Source of the DNA: Calliopum simillimum | Taxonomy: Eukaryota > Arthropoda > Insecta > Diptera > Lauxaniidae | NCBI GenBank assembly: GCA_951812925.1 | Contig: OX638369.1 | Span: forward strand, 24,581,329-24,645,328 | DNA length: 64,000 nt | Direction: 5' to 3' | Shown: positions 1 to 12,005 of the stretch, one piece after another | Position numbering within the stretch: the first letter of the stretch is position 1 | Layout of the letters: every line of letters begins with the position of its first letter | Program-made: the position numbers and the translations under genes | The notes under the pieces: generated by a model | What the model was told of the DNA's origin: nothing | The model's database searches: none | What the model saw: only the letters and a program-made list of their open reading frames with translations

Positions 1-375
1 GGTTTGTCAACATTTCTTGACCTTTTCAGCATTTTTTGGTATTTTAACTTTATTCGGGTTCATCAACATTTTTCAGTTTTATCAACAATATTTGACCGTA
101 TCAACATTTTTGGGCTTTTTAACATTTTTCGAGTTCATGAACATCTTTTACCAACATTATTCAGTTTTGTCAACATGTCGACTTCATGAAAATTTTTTTG
201 GTTTTTCAACTTTGTTCGGCTTCATCAACATTTTCCAGTTGTTTCAACGTTTTTTTTTGACTTTATCAACATTATTTGGTTTCTTAACCTTTTTCCAGTT
301 CATCAACATTTTGTATCAACTTTTACAGCTTTGTCAACACTTTTTGATTTTTTCAATAAACATACTTCGAATTAG
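1..375. repeat. Degenerate TCAACATTTT tandem array
   Basis: A TTCATCAACATTTT-like core recurs about every 25-30 bases, separated by T-rich text with GGTTTT or CAGTTT. The array starts before the window. Open frames across it are rich in Phe and Ile and look like products of the repeat, not genes. Confidence 0.75.
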
Positions 376-1057
376 GAGTTTCAAGAAGTTTCATTACAAG
401 ATACTTTATGCCTTGTACATGCTTTTTATTTATCAAATACTTTAGTTTAGTTTCACGTGCAAGTGTCTTGACAGTATTTGGATATGAAAGAAGAAAAAAC
501 AAATATTGCACATACCTGTCTTGTTCAATTTGCTTAAATAAAGTAGGTTTTGATGACTCTTTTTTGTCTTTGCTCTCTCTTTCTTGCGAAAATGTATTAA
601 AAATACTACAATCTTGGTTTACCAGTTCAATAAATTTTACTGTAGTTTTTCGACTCGCACGTTTTACACTGATCTGTAGTAGTTGTTTGTATAAAATGCA
701 GTACACTGAAGTATTTGTTAGAATCAAGTTTTTATTTGACACTGATAAAACAAGACAGTGTGCCTCAGTGTCGAAATGAAACCAGTGTACAGTTAGTATT
801 TGAAACTTGAATTTTTGAATTAAATACTTCAGTTTAGTGTAACATGTACATTGTACAAGTAAAAAAAAGTATGTTATATTCCAAGATGAAGACAGGCCGT
901 GTATCGAAGTGAACCATTTTTTTTTCTGATTTTTCGTCTTTAATAACATTGTTGAATATTTGAAGAAAGAGTTTTTCCTCTTTCTTAGATTTTTGGGAAA
1001 ACCTAGTTCATTGTGTACTTCCTTTTCAAAATTTTCCTTATCGTTCGAAATTAACAT
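353..1057 (-). CDS. Unrecognised 234-residue open frame in repeat-associated DNA
   Basis: An unbroken minus-strand frame of 234 codons with no family I recognise. It is rich in Lys, Ser and aromatic residues and has no clear signal peptide or membrane segment. Near the C-terminus a stretch containing TKLKYLIN is encoded by DNA that recurs at about 26,580-26,690 in inverse orientation; there the homologous frame is also open and differs by both synonymous and amino-acid-changing bases. A related TKLKYLI block occurs inside the protein near residue 75, from an internal DNA repeat at about 815-860. It may be a decayed coding region of a mobile element, or chance in low-complexity DNA. I infer no function. 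Confidence 0.2.
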   Translation of the reverse strand: MLISNDKENFEKEVHNELGFPKNLRKRKNSFFKYSTMLLKTKNQKKKWFTSIHGLSSSWNITYFFLLVQCTCYTKLKYLIQKFKFQILTVHWFHFDTEAHCLVLSVSNKNLILTNTSVYCILYKQLLQISVKRASRKTTVKFIELVNQDCSIFNTFSQERESKDKKESSKPTLFKQIEQDRYVQYLFFLLSYPNTVKTLARETKLKYLINKKHVQGIKYLVMKLLETPNSKYVY

Positions 1058-1773
1058 TTTTCAATATTTTCTATCGGAAGAAGTGCCATGCCAGCTTATT
1101 CATTTAGTAATCATGCAATTTTTCATGCTTATTGTCTAAATGTCTGTCTGGGTGTTAGTTAAGCCATTTACCGTAAATCGTCTGCTGGGCTCAAAAAGTC
1201 CAAATCACCACATACAATAAATAAAGGCCGTCCGTCGTCGGCGCACAGCATTTTGGGAGTTTAAGTGAATTTCGTTTTATTTAATTGTTTAGAGTTGTTG
1301 TTGGTGGTGCTGAATGAAGTTTAGTTGAAAAGTGTATCTTAAAGATACACTATCGAGTCATGCAATCGCTTTCAATTTTTTTTTTTGTTGCTGTTTGCAT
1401 TCAACCATTTTCTTTTTATTTTTTTCTTGATTTTTTTGTTACTTTGCTGCCTTACCATCACCATTGTCTTTTGTATTTTAACGTGCAGCCAATGTTGCCA
1501 ACTAAGTACAACAATCGTTGCGGCCGCAAATCGTAGTCGTAGTTCAGAGAAAGTCGGAAGTTGCAGCATTTTGCTGGTCTTCCGTGGTCTTTTTTTGTAT
1601 TTGCTATTGTTGTTGTTGTTGTTTTCTTCTTCTTGATATTTGCTTTAGACAACGGCGTCTTCGTTGGCCATGTAGAAATCAAAGCTGAAGTGGCTGCTGA
1701 CAAAAGAATGTACGAATATGTAGGTATTACGGGGTATTAGGGTGGTTGTATATTAAAGTTTCAAAATTAGTTA
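1058..1773. other. No gene seen; TTG and T-rich tracts
   Basis: AT-rich DNA with a short (TTG)n tract near 1604-1622 and poly-T runs. Open frames on both strands here are trinucleotide-repeat shadows. Confidence 0.5.
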
Positions 1774-2801
1774 CATGAGTGTTTCTTTGCGTTATCGACC
1801 AAGATTCGACTTGACATCTCCGATTTCTATGAAAATTGGTGAAAAGTTAGTATTTGACACACAAATTACTGTGGTAAAATGATTTTTCGAAATTCCGAAA
1901 ATTTTCAAGATGGCGGCCATAGGAAGTTCGATCCAGCCTTTGGATACTCCCATATTTGAAAATTTATAGCTCCTCGGCTTTTTAACCGATTTTAATAAAA
2001 TTTTCAGGGTTTCTGTAGAAAAGTATGAGCTTTTGAAAAGAAGTAATTACACTGAAAAAAAAAAAAAAAAATAAATATTTTTGGTCGAAAAAAATCTTTT
2101 TTCTTTTTCAAAGCCAATTTGAGGCTTGGAGCATCCTTTTTATTTTTTTTTTAAATATGTTTATTTTTGACCCCTTTATCCAAAAACTTGGTTATAATGG
2201 GTTAAAATATTCCACAAAAAAATTTTATGAAAAATTTCACTAAGGTTCACTGAAGAAAAAATACCATCCGGACGGTGGCAGCCCTGTATGGTAGCGCACC
2301 CGCAACAACGACTCATGATAAACTCAACATTATACAAATTCAAAAACTCATAACTTGATTACCGGAAAACATACCACAATTTTGAGGGCTGAAAAATAAT
2401 TGTTATAAAAATTACTTTTGAATAAATATATTTTAAAAGAAATAAAAAGAGTGCTCCAAGCCCCAAATTGGCTTTGAAAAAGAAAAAAGATTTTTTTCGA
2501 CCAAAAATAATTTTTTTTCAGTGTAATTAAATTTTTTCAAAAGCTCATACTTTTCTACAGAAACCCTGAAAATTTCATTAAAATCGGTTAAAAAGCCGAG
2601 GAGCTATAAATTTTCAAATATTGGAGTATCCAAAGGCTGGATCGAACTTCCTATGGCCGCCATCTTGAAAATTTTCGGAATTTCGGAAAATCATTTTACC
2701 ACAGTAATATGTGTGTCAAATACTAACTTTTCACCAATTTTCAAAGAAATCGGAGATGTCAAGTCGAATCTTGGTCGATAACGCAAAGAAACACTCACAT
2801 G
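1774..2801. mobile_element. Foldback element with ~370-bp inverted arms
   Basis: The left end reads CATGAGTGTTTCTTTGCGTT and the right end is its near-perfect reverse complement (AACGCAAAGAAACACTCACA). The arms run from about 1774 to 2150 and from about 2425 to 2801. They share the segments around TTCGACTTGACATCTCCGAT, AAGATGGCGGCCAT and CAAAGCCAATTTG, with scattered differences and small indels. A ~270-bp non-repeated centre holds CCGGACGGTGGCAGCC. No open frame of size is present, so this is a non-autonomous foldback or MITE-like element. No clear target duplication was seen. Confidence 0.85.
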
Positions 2802-4849
2802 CATATTTGGCACATTCCACGTTCCATACCTAAAAAAAAAAAACACATTTTCAAGCCCCTATATATCAAAACTACGAGCTGAATCGTAAAAATGAACGAT
2901 ATCATCAAACGCAGCGTATTCATATAATGACTCTGAATCTAACAATGTCAGAAAAAATATTTTTAGATCCACCCCAAAAACTAGCCAGACAGACAAACGG
3001 AAGTTTTCGTTTAAGATTTATTATTCAATGAATGCATTCAATTGTGCAAAAAAGATATAAATAACAAAGAAAAATGTTGTATGTTTGGTATATAGTTTGT
3101 AAGTAGGTGATGGAATAGCATAGTAAGAAAGAAAAAAAAAAAAAAAAACAAAAAAACAAAATTACAAAGAAGACAAAAAAACAAAACAACCAAAAACGCA
3201 ATAGAAAGGAAAAACCATTTAATGAAATATGCACTTGTAAATGGAAATATCTAGTCAAAGATAAGAAAAAGCGAAAGAAAGTAAAAGAAAAACGCAGAAA
3301 AACGAAAAGATCTATGATAACAGGAAATGAAAAAATACAAGAACTCAAGCTAAAGTAGCAACGATTTAATAAATGTTATTACTTAGTTTTGGTAAAAAGA
3401 AGAATTGTTAAAAAAAAATTCGTTTTTAACATAAATACGACAGCAAAGTGTTGTGACTTAATTGCGCAGCCTAAAAGTATGCAGCAAAGCTTTTGCTTGT
3501 AATTGCACATGTTGCTTATCATAGTTTGCGCTATATTGCATTGCATATTTTTAAGCGCTTCTACAATTTTCTACTTTGTAAAGGGCAAATCTTTGTTGCA
3601 AAGTAGTTTTTGAAATTATGAAGCGATAATATTTTTATGATTTTAAAATCCAAAATTTATTAATTCCAATTTTGTTAAAACTTTGTTGATAACAAATGTA
3701 TATTGCCGATAGTATCCTTTTACTGACTTCACTAAATTTTATCATTTTATTTTTTTGCTATCCACTGCTGCTTACAATGTAACACTTAGTAAAATTGTCA
3801 GTACTTACAGTTTAATGTAATTCAAAGCCATATACATATGTTCTTTATTAATGACTTCTTCTGCTATATAAGAGCATGAATGTCTACAATAAATATGTTG
3901 CTAAATATTCTGGAATGTTGTAAGCAGTTAAAATACAAAACCTCCAAGTTTCAACAGCAGCAGCAGCAGTCAGATAACAAATTGAAAACATAAAAAGTGC
4001 ATTTGAAACTTTTCGCAGCATCATCCTTTTCATTTTGTTTTAGCTCAATAAGAAAAAGTAAAATTAAAATGGTTTCATATCCGGAAGCGCACATAAAAAG
4101 AGTAGAATTAAAAAAGTTAGGGAAATAATTATGTATTTTCTGAATTTAAAATGTAAGAAAAAATTTCAGAATATAAAAAAAAATCCTTTAACAAAAACCT
4201 TCTATAGCATTTCGTGAAATTGTATCACAATTTGTAGAAGAAAGTTTAAAGTTTTATAATGAAAAAAAATTTAGATAGTGAATATTAGGAAGGTATAGAA
4301 ATATCAAGGTTGTTATTTAACTAAAATTACTATGGCTCAATTTTGAAGTTTGACATTGACGTTGCCTTGGTCAGTACTCGTTTGACAGCCTTCAATACTG
4401 AAATCATCTGTGAATTTGTAAGCCTGATTATGTCATACAGTATTTTTATGAACAAACGATATTATTCACTGAATTAATACTTTTATTCGATAGTCATCAC
4501 TTTGAGTTTAATGCACTGCAATCAAAACAACACTGAGCTGTTGCCTTTTTCACTAAATTATCAATATTTAATCTTAATTGCACTGTAGTCCTACCAACAC
4601 TGAACATTTCTGATCATTGCCTTTAATCATACGCTAAATTTATCTTCTTGTCATAACATACTCAGCTATTCTTGCTGTTTCTTTCCACCACAAGATTTGT
4701 GGTTTGTGCAGTTGCTTTGGTTTTGTACAAGGTGCACTAAAGATTCATTTTGATACAAGCTTTTCATAAGTTTTTATAACAGGAACTAAAGCACTCATGT
4801 ATATTTAAGCATTAACTAAAGATGGGAAAATATTATTCGTATATCAATA
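2802..4849. other. AT-rich DNA without recognisable gene
   Basis: Long A-runs and GAAA-rich text at about 3120-3320, otherwise unique-looking AT-rich DNA. A CAG tract lies at about 3956-3970. The open frame at 3025-3348 on the minus strand is all Phe/Leu/Ser from poly-pyrimidine DNA and is not a credible gene. Confidence 0.5.
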
Positions 4850-5215
4850 AATTATTACTCAAGACAAACATTTGTCCACCTTTTTTTACTATGCTAGAAA
4901 TGCACTTCAACTTTGAATTATACGCCATCAGAAAGGTATTTGTGTGTAGATGTGCACAAAGTTAAAATTATTTAAATATTTTGCATTTAAGCCAGGTAAA
5001 ATTAAATACAAATTTTTCAATATTCACAACAACAAAATACACGGTCATATAAGCTTGAAAAAAGTTTAAAACACAAAGGGAAAGACGAAAAACTAAAGCA
5101 CTGACATGTTTGTTTTGCTTTGCTTTCGTTTTGCTGACATCACACCAGGGATGACAAATGTGCTGCTCTATTTTGTACCAAATAACAAAAAAAGTACTGA
5201 AAGATCCCAAAAATT
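4850..5215. repeat. Dispersed repeat, copy 1 (tandem with copy 2)
   Basis: This copy shares with 5315-5665 the blocks CCTTTTTTACTATG, GTAGATGTGCACAAAGTTAA, AAATTAAATACAAATTTTTC and a tail reading TATTTTGTACNAAATA. Spacing between the two is about 455 bases. A third copy lies at 52,260-52,530 on the other strand. The short open frame in each copy is similar but not well conserved. Confidence 0.8.
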
Positions 5216-5314
5216 ACCAAAACTTCAACAGATCTAAGTTTTGCAATGAAATATAGTTTTACGGAAAGAAAACATACAATTTGTAGAAGTGTGTGAGCAA
5301 ATATAAATCTATAT

Positions 5315-5665
5315 ATTTAAACGCAAGATAAAAATTTGTACTACCTTTTTTACTATGTTAGAAATGGAGCACAACTTTATTTATTATACACCATTAGAAT
5401 GGTATTTGTCTGTAGATGTGCACAAAGTTAAAATTATTTGATTATTATTGATTGCCCTTAAGTCTGCCAAAATTAAATACAAATTTTTCAATATTAACAA
5501 CAACAAATGAGCTGAAAAGAGGATAAAGCACAAATAGAAAAACAAAAAGCATAGTACTGTTCGTGTTTTTTGTTTTGTTTGCATTTCACATTTGTCATTG
5601 TACCATTTATGATAAATGAGCTTTTCTATTTTGTACGAAATAGCAAAAAAAGTACTAAAAATGTC
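5315..5665. repeat. Dispersed repeat, copy 2
   Basis: Imperfect direct duplicate of 4850-5215, with the same block order and several small indels. It is closer than copy 1 to the inverted copy at 52.3 kb: both have the GAGCTGAAAAGAGGATAAAG block, read in opposite directions. Confidence 0.8.
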
Positions 5666-5859
5666 CAAAAAGTACCAAAATTATTCAATAAATTTGTGGT
5701 CAAATTTTGACCATTGAGCGATTCTAGCAAAAATTATTGGGTCTGAAGTATTATCACTCAAAAAGTATTTGGCGAATTGTGCTAAAAATTTGACAGTGAG
5801 TGTATCTAAGGTATGGAAGGGTTTATATGCCATAAACGAAAGTGAACTGAAGGCTTCAA

Positions 5860-6185
5860 AGCTAAAATGAAGAATATCTAGGTATAAAAAAGGGAAAACA
5901 TCTATAACATACTATAAACAAGCGTAAATAAATAGTTATCTGGAACACCCGATGGTTCCCGAAAATCAGCAGAAATTTTCATAGTTAAAACAAAAAATAT
6001 CTAGCTATATTAGAGGGAAAAGATCTAAGGCGGACTATCAAAAAGACTTAATGGAATATTTCCTGGGACATCTAAAGGTTTCTGAAGGTCACCTGCAGGC
6101 CTTATAGTCAAAACGAAGATTATCTATGTATACGGTAGAGAAAACATCTATGGCGGACTATCAATAAACTCTAGTTGCCTTCTTG
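5860..6185. repeat. Imperfect 3-unit tandem, ~125-bp period
   Basis: Three units carry AAAACNAAGAATATCTANNTATA, GGGAAAACATCTA, and GGCGGACTATCAA. Between them lie GGAACACCCGATGGTTCC and GGGACATCTAAAGGTTTC variants. Confidence 0.6.
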
Positions 6186-6589
6186 CAGAAGGCAACAAAG
6201 GAATGATACGATGAGTAGCCAGCGCTGAATAAAAGGAAAGTGTTTTCTATATTGTCAATGGAATGATTCGAACAACGGACGGAATGTGCCAAAAAGCTAT
6301 GTTTGGATGATCACGCTGGGTATGCCTAGTGAAGCGAACAATTAGAGCTTTTACGTTATATCTCGATAGTTATGAAAATTATTTATAAACATCATATAAA
6401 TACCAAGTGAAAGGACATCTTTCTAATGATTGAAAATATTACCAATATACATTCACGGTCAAAAAAAAAAGAAGCCGATTTTAATTTTGTAAGATTTTTT
6501 AAAATGTTGCATAAATCAATATTAACACTGATTTAGCAGACCTAAGCTAAATATTATTAAGTCTAATATCATTAATTATGTTTGGGTTT

Positions 6590-7095
6590 TTCTGGCACAC
6601 TTTTTGTTTTAAAATGGCCTAAACATTTTCAATCAAACTGAGGTTGCGGCTTTTACCCGGCCATTTGCTTGACTTAATTGCCAAAAGGTCATTATATTTA
6701 TTTGCAAATGCGAATAAATAGCCCGTTATTGTAAATTTATTGAAAAAATAGAGCAAAACATAATGGTGAGTGGGACATAAGGCAATTTCCAACGATGACA
6801 AGGTGCAGAATCATCTTGAAATATGACTTTTGCTAAGTGCTCGCTTAGTCGGTCGATGCTGTGTATAACGCTGATTTTAGTGATGTCAATATAAACTTCG
6901 GAGTTAAAATAACCTTCTCGGAGAGGAATCTTTCCAAACCATTGGCTTGTTATTGTTATTTTTCATTTTTTTTTGCGACGTACCGTGCATCCCGAATCGG
7001 AACTGATGAGATTTGTTTTGCACCCATCATAGAATGTGACTTCAGCCCAATCGTTATACACCAAATTCTTTTTTTCTTGTTACCAGTTTAATGAG
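6590..7095 (-). pseudogene. Decayed Tc1-like transposase fragment
   Basis: Read on the minus strand in shifting frames, this stretch shows pieces typical of Tc1 transposases. In order they are SDSGCTVRRKK (usual position just after the first catalytic Asp), a weak VWKDSS block, FQDDSAPCHR (second catalytic Asp), and WPGKSRNLSLIENV, which matches the family's WP..SPDLNPIENLW block with the catalytic Glu. Several frameshifts and stops break it, and no N-terminal DNA-binding region or terminal repeats were found. It is an old dead copy. Confidence 0.65.
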
Positions 7096-9611
7096 AAAGA
7101 CCGCATTTTGTGTGTGAAAATCGGTTTTTTTCGCAGGACTGCGGGAAAAAAAGTTTTTTTTTCTCAAGCGGCGCTGTGCAGTTGAGGTGCTTATTTTACA
7201 TTTTGGTTATCCTTTACCTCCACAGCAATTTTGGAACCAGTTTTAAGCCGATCGCCCAGGGCTATTTTCACTACACCTCTGTCTTCCTTCTCAGATGTTT
7301 TTTCTTGGACGGCCACTTACAGTGCAACGCAATAAACTCTGTTTCCAAAAAACTTTTCAAAACTGTCATACGCAAGACTTACCATATCAAATTTTACGCG
7401 ATATATCCACATTCCTCAAATTTTGCTGCTTATATGAAATCATATCAATTTTTTGGTTTTCAGTCAAAACCCTTTTTTTAAATATCATTGTTTTAACGCC
7501 AACAGATATGAAGTAAATGCATTATTTGAAAACAATTTTTACTTATTTGTCATACTACATATTAACAGTCATAAAAAAGGGCCAAGAACTAACTATTTTA
7601 GCAAAAAATCCTTGTTAGTGTACCTCAGGCTATAATAGCTTTTTTAATGAAAGTTTCACTTCCTCAGGAAACTCTTAATTTTCAGATAGAATGTGTATTT
7701 GCGAAGTTTTGCTCGGATCTAGTTTCAGGGATATAGCCATTGGCATTTTGAAAAATTGGTATAAGTTATAATATAAAGGCGGAATGGATTTCAAAAATGT
7801 TGGTGTCCTATAAAAAGTACTTTAATAAAATATAAAACTGTCACACAAAAGTTTTCAATTTGTCATACATTATTTATTCGCGCTTTAGATTCCCTGTTAA
7901 AAAATTTAAAAATAAATCCTTACACCAAATGCCAAAATATACCTTTCTAAATTATTGCCGATAACCAAACTTATCAGTAATTTTTTCCCTTCCAGAAATT
8001 TTTTTCCCGACTGCATACTAGGGATTCGGAGAAAAAAATTCTTGAAAAATTTTATTCATGATAAGGCCCTTAAAGTTACTAACTATTTTAAGCATAATAC
8101 AGATACAACCCCCTTTTTGTTGCCGTAATTTAAACTAAGTATTAAAAAGCAGAAAAACTAATGTTTTTCTAATGAAAATCTCAAAATGCAAATTTTATTT
8201 TAATTCTCCATTATAAAACTATAAAAAAATTGCAACTTTGATTCCCACAACGTCTCGTCGTTGGCATATGCGCTACGCCGTTTTGAGATTTATTTCTCTG
8301 TCTTCCTCAATTTTCTTATTTTAATTTACATTTCGACACCAAATCCTCATGGTAACCATAAAAGATGTCGACAGCATACGAGAAAAAAGCCCAAAATTCA
8401 GTTTGTAAGGGAAAAACTTTTCCATCAGATTACAGAGGACGACGACGACGACGGCAGATGAAAAGCGTTATTCTTGCATAAATTTTATCAACACGATATG
8501 GTGATGACGACGACGATGACGATGAAGCTGCTGACAAAACACAACGTTGACTACAGCGGCGACAGTTGACTGACTGTGTGACGAACGAGAAGCGCACTAA
8601 CATGATGATGGTGCTTTAAAAACAAAAACAAAAAATGAAAATGAAAAAAACAAAAGAAATTAACATGATAAGCGCCTGAAAATAGGCAACCTTATGCAAA
8701 CAAATTTTTTTTTTCTGAAATAAACGCAACTCAGACACAGGTTCAATTTGAGTTGGGGTGTACACTGTACAGTGAAACACAAATACATGCATATAAACAA
8801 TAGAGCAGCGGGCTAACTATGTGGGACCACCAGCAGCAGCAACCAGTAGTTGTAAAGTAGTGGCTAAAGCAACAGAGCGGTTGCAGAAAAAGTTCAAAGT
8901 TCAAATCATGACAATTATTTTGTAAACTTTTTAACTGCACACACTGCCGCCGCCAATGAGACTTTTTGTAGAGTTTTACCTGGTAGTTTTCTCTGAATTA
9001 TAAGCAAGAGGTTGCAATTTGTTCAGTAGTTGGCTTAAAGGTGTTTTTGCAAATAATGAGGAGAGAGGTAGTGAGTGCCTTATTTAAACTGTAAACTGTA
9101 ATTTTACGCAAATTTGTTGTTGATGTCTAAACAAAGTTTAGTACTTGTATGAAATTTCACTTAAAATCATAATATTCACTTCTTTGTAATTTACCAAATA
9201 GCCGGAAATCAAATCATCTTGTTTAAAATTGCCTTAAATAGAGCAATCAACTTCATCTTCTCTCTAATGGAAAAATCTAATCTTTAATTTATTGACAAAT
9301 TGATTTTCATTGTTTATTCAGTATCTTAAAAGGAATCTTCTTAAAATACCATACAAATCCGTTGATTATCAGGGTAAACAAAATACAAAACACTTAGTTA
9401 AATTTTGGATGCAAATACTGAAATGTGTATTATATATGTATGTTTGTATGGATACACATACATATTGTTACGGAAAAATGTGTGTAGAGTTTCAGTACCC
9501 ATACCCATTGCATCTTAGGCTTCAACACAATATAAATAATGCTTGTGCAGGAAATTTATTCAATGACAGGAAGCTGAGATTTAGTACATATATGAACAAT
9601 ACTTGATTAAG
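7096..9611. other. AT-rich DNA with GAC/GAT microsatellite, no gene seen
   Basis: No coding region is recognised. A GACGAC/GATGAC trinucleotide-rich patch lies at about 8435-8525, and CAGCAGCAGCAACCAG lies near 8830. The rest is unique-looking AT-rich DNA. Confidence 0.5.
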
Positions 9612-9640
9612 TAAGGAGTGAGATCGAAAAAATCTTAACA
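9612..9640 (+). repeat. Left terminal inverted repeat of the DD37E element
   Basis: Matches the reverse complement of 10,849-10,877 with two mismatches, plus TA at the tip. Confidence 0.8.
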
Positions 9641-9779
9641 TATATAAAATTCAATAATTTTAAAACGGTTGATCTTAGAGTCTTCATTTCTTTTTTAATT
9701 AATTGATAATATTTTACAAATTACAGAAAAATATTACTTTTATTGTTCTAGCCACTATTTATGGACTCGTGGACCTTTT

Positions 9780-10716
9780 TTTTTGTAGGCCTTCGATTAG
9801 AGATTTGATAGTTGTTTCAGACACCTTTTTGGAACAGTTTGTCCATCTTCGCTATTTTAGGACACCTTTTTTGTGTTCTTTAAGTTTCTTTTCACAAGAG
9901 ACCAATATCTCTCCACTGGTCTTAGCTCCGGACAATTTGGAGGATTGGCCACTCTTGGTACAAAAATTATTTTATTACTTTGGTACCACTCCATAGCTTT
10001 CTTGCCGTAGTAACATGATGCCAAATCAGACCAAAAATATGAAAGGAAGAAGTCTTTTTTTCAAACAATCATTGATGTATATTTCGGCATTTATATAGCC
10101 CAATGTAACAAATGACTTGCTTTTTTGCCGCAACTGATTATAGCTTGCCATACCAAGAATTTTTTAGGAAATTTTGTCTGCTTTTGGATTCTAAATTGTT
10201 CTTCGATATTTCTTCGAGCATCAGCAACATAAAAATTTTGATCCGGAAGCTGTGTAAAATCTGCTAGTACATACGTTTCGTCGTCCATTATACAACATGA
10301 ATATTTTTGTATGAATTTCGATTTTAATTTCGGAGCCCTACTTTTAGCGTCTAATTTTTTTGCAGCATTCCTGTCTGGAACTTTTTGGACTTTGAATGTT
10401 TTCAAACCTGCATTGGCTTTTACTTTTCGCACCAAATAGTCAGAGCACTGGGCTAACGGGCAGCTTTTCTAGCAAATGTGTTTGGAAATCTTTTCAATAT
10501 GCTTTCAATTTTCTTGGCTTTCCCAATATCATGTGGTCCTTGTTTTCTTCCCGAATCTGGTTTCCTATCGATGGTCAAATTCTTCTGAAACTGCTTAATA
10601 ACATTGGAAACATTTTGACGGCAGACCTTCAATTCTTTGGCCAATTTTTTTGTAAGACCAATTTGGATTTGTTTGAAAATTTTTAATAATTTTAAGACGT
10701 ACTTCTTTTTCTTCAC
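9780..10716 (-). pseudogene. DD37E transposase, frameshifted
   Basis: The N-terminal open part (10,716-10,453) has a helix-turn-helix-like region around LAKELKVCRQNVSNVIKQF and a basic DRKPDSGRKQGP linker. A second open part (10,435-10,091) starts in the second DNA-binding half and contains the first catalytic Asp in IMDDETYVLAD, then KFPKKFLVWQAIISCGKK. After a frame change, the second catalytic Asp is in SDLASCYYGKKAMEWY (codon at 10,025-10,027) and the Glu in PELRPVERYW (codon at 9911-9913), with 37 residues between. That spacing defines DD37E elements, known from mosquitoes and other insects. At least one stop and one frameshift make the copy non-functional. Confidence 0.8.
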
Positions 10717-10848
10717 TCATTTTGATCAAACTCACAACAAATCAACATCTTGGTCATTAAAAATAATAACTGAAATATTTTTCAAAGAAAACTAGACCAA
10801 AGAAATTTTTAAATTTTACACCCAAAAAAAATTATTAGGTAAAACGTG

Positions 10849-10877
10849 TGCTAAGATTTTTTCCATCTCACTCCTTA
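10849..10877 (-). repeat. Right terminal inverted repeat of the DD37E element
   Basis: Reverse-complement partner of 9612-9640. Confidence 0.8.
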
Positions 10878-11325
10878 GTATCCAATAAAAGAATGGCCAG
10901 CGCCACGCCTCCATCGAAATTGGTAATTTTTCTGAAAATATTTGACTCAGGTAAATGAGATTTGGTACATATCTAGTTGGCACTGGGAAAAAAATGTTTA
11001 ATTAAAATGGGCGGGGCCACGCCCCCTTCATTCTAAAAAAAACAAATTTGTCATATCTCTGAAACCATTTGACACAGGCGTTCGCATCACTTTATCTGAA
11101 AACAAATCTTATTCACCTCTGCCAAATAGTTTCAGAGATATGACAAATTTGTTTTTTTTAGAATGAACGGACGTTGTTCCGCCTATTTTTATTAAAAATT
11201 TTTTCCCAGTGCCAGTTTGATATGTACCAAATCTCATTTACCTGAGTCAAATATTTTCAGAGATACGACAAATTTCGGGTGGAGGAGGGCGTGGCGCTTC
11301 ACATTTTTTTATTGGATACTATTTA
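10878..11325. repeat. Foldback with ~220-bp arms
   Basis: Arms of about 220 bases run inward from 10,878 and 11,325 and meet near 11,100. Shared blocks include AATATTTGACTCAGGTAAAT, GAGATTTGGTACATATC, CACTGGGAAAAAA, GGGCGGGGCCACGCC-like text, and ACAAATTTGTCATATCTCTG. GTATCCAATAAAA marks both outer ends. There is no coding frame. The GC-rich 'cgtggc...gccacgcc' islands are typical of dispersed fly repeats. Confidence 0.8.
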
Positions 11326-12005
11326 CTCAAGTATTGTTGATATATGTATTGTACTAAATCTCATCCTTCTATGTCAAATTGTTTCAAAGATAGGATTGAT
11401 TGTTTCCTTATTTTCATATAAATATTGTTTTTCCGACCTTTAACGGCCTGCGGGCACGGTAAAATATGTTTCGATCCAGACCAAACATTTTTTGCTTGGT
11501 GTTTATACCTAGGAGACTAAAATAAGAATAGAAAAAAATACTACTTCTATATTAACAAAGTACCTTAAATTGGTTTAACATTTTTACAATGCCATATCCT
11601 GTTCGCTTCACTTTACCTGAAATCAAATCTTATTCATATGTTCATAGTTTCAAAGATATGACAAATTTGATTTTTGTAGAAATTTGTTTCCCAGTGCCAA
11701 TTACATATTCACCGAATCTCATTCCTCTGAGTGCAATATTTCCAGAGATACAAGAATTACGGCTCCAGGGGGAGTGGCATAGCCCATTTTTTTATGGGAT
11801 GAAATTTACTCAAGCATTGTTCATATACATACCAAATCGCATTCACTTATGTCAAATAGTTTCAAAGATAGTACTGATTCTTACGATTAAATCCCCATTT
11901 TTCCATATAAATAGCGTTATTCCAACCTTCAACTGCCTCGCGGCATGGTCACATATTTTCCGATCAGGACCAACATTTTTATGCCTGATACTTAACCAAT
12001 AGGAA
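11080..12005. repeat. Imperfect direct duplication (~420-bp units)
   Basis: About 11,085-11,520 and 11,595-12,000 read in the same order: TTCGCNTCACTTTANCTGAA, AATCTTATTCA, CAAAGATATGACAAATTTG, CCCAGTGCCA, TTTACTCAAGNATTGTT, GTTTCAAAGATAG, CATATAAATANNGTT, and a closing CGGCATGG/CGGGCACGG. The first unit overlaps the right half of the foldback. The frame at 11,589-12,002 is a product of the repeat. Confidence 0.75.

Larger units (their letters stand above)
9612..10877 (-). mobile_element. DD37E Tc1/mariner-type element, defective
   Basis: Its ends are inverted copies of TAAGGAGTGAGATNGAAAAA followed by ATCTTANCA: left end at 9612-9640, right end at about 10,849-10,877. TA dinucleotides at both tips fit the family's TA target. 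The body (~1.27 kb) carries a broken minus-strand transposase. The right tip abuts the foldback at 10,878-11,325. Confidence 0.8.

Noticed and set aside
3025..3348. Minus-strand frame with apparent membrane segments
   Set aside because: All hydrophobic residues come from poly-A/GAAA text on the plus strand; no motif.
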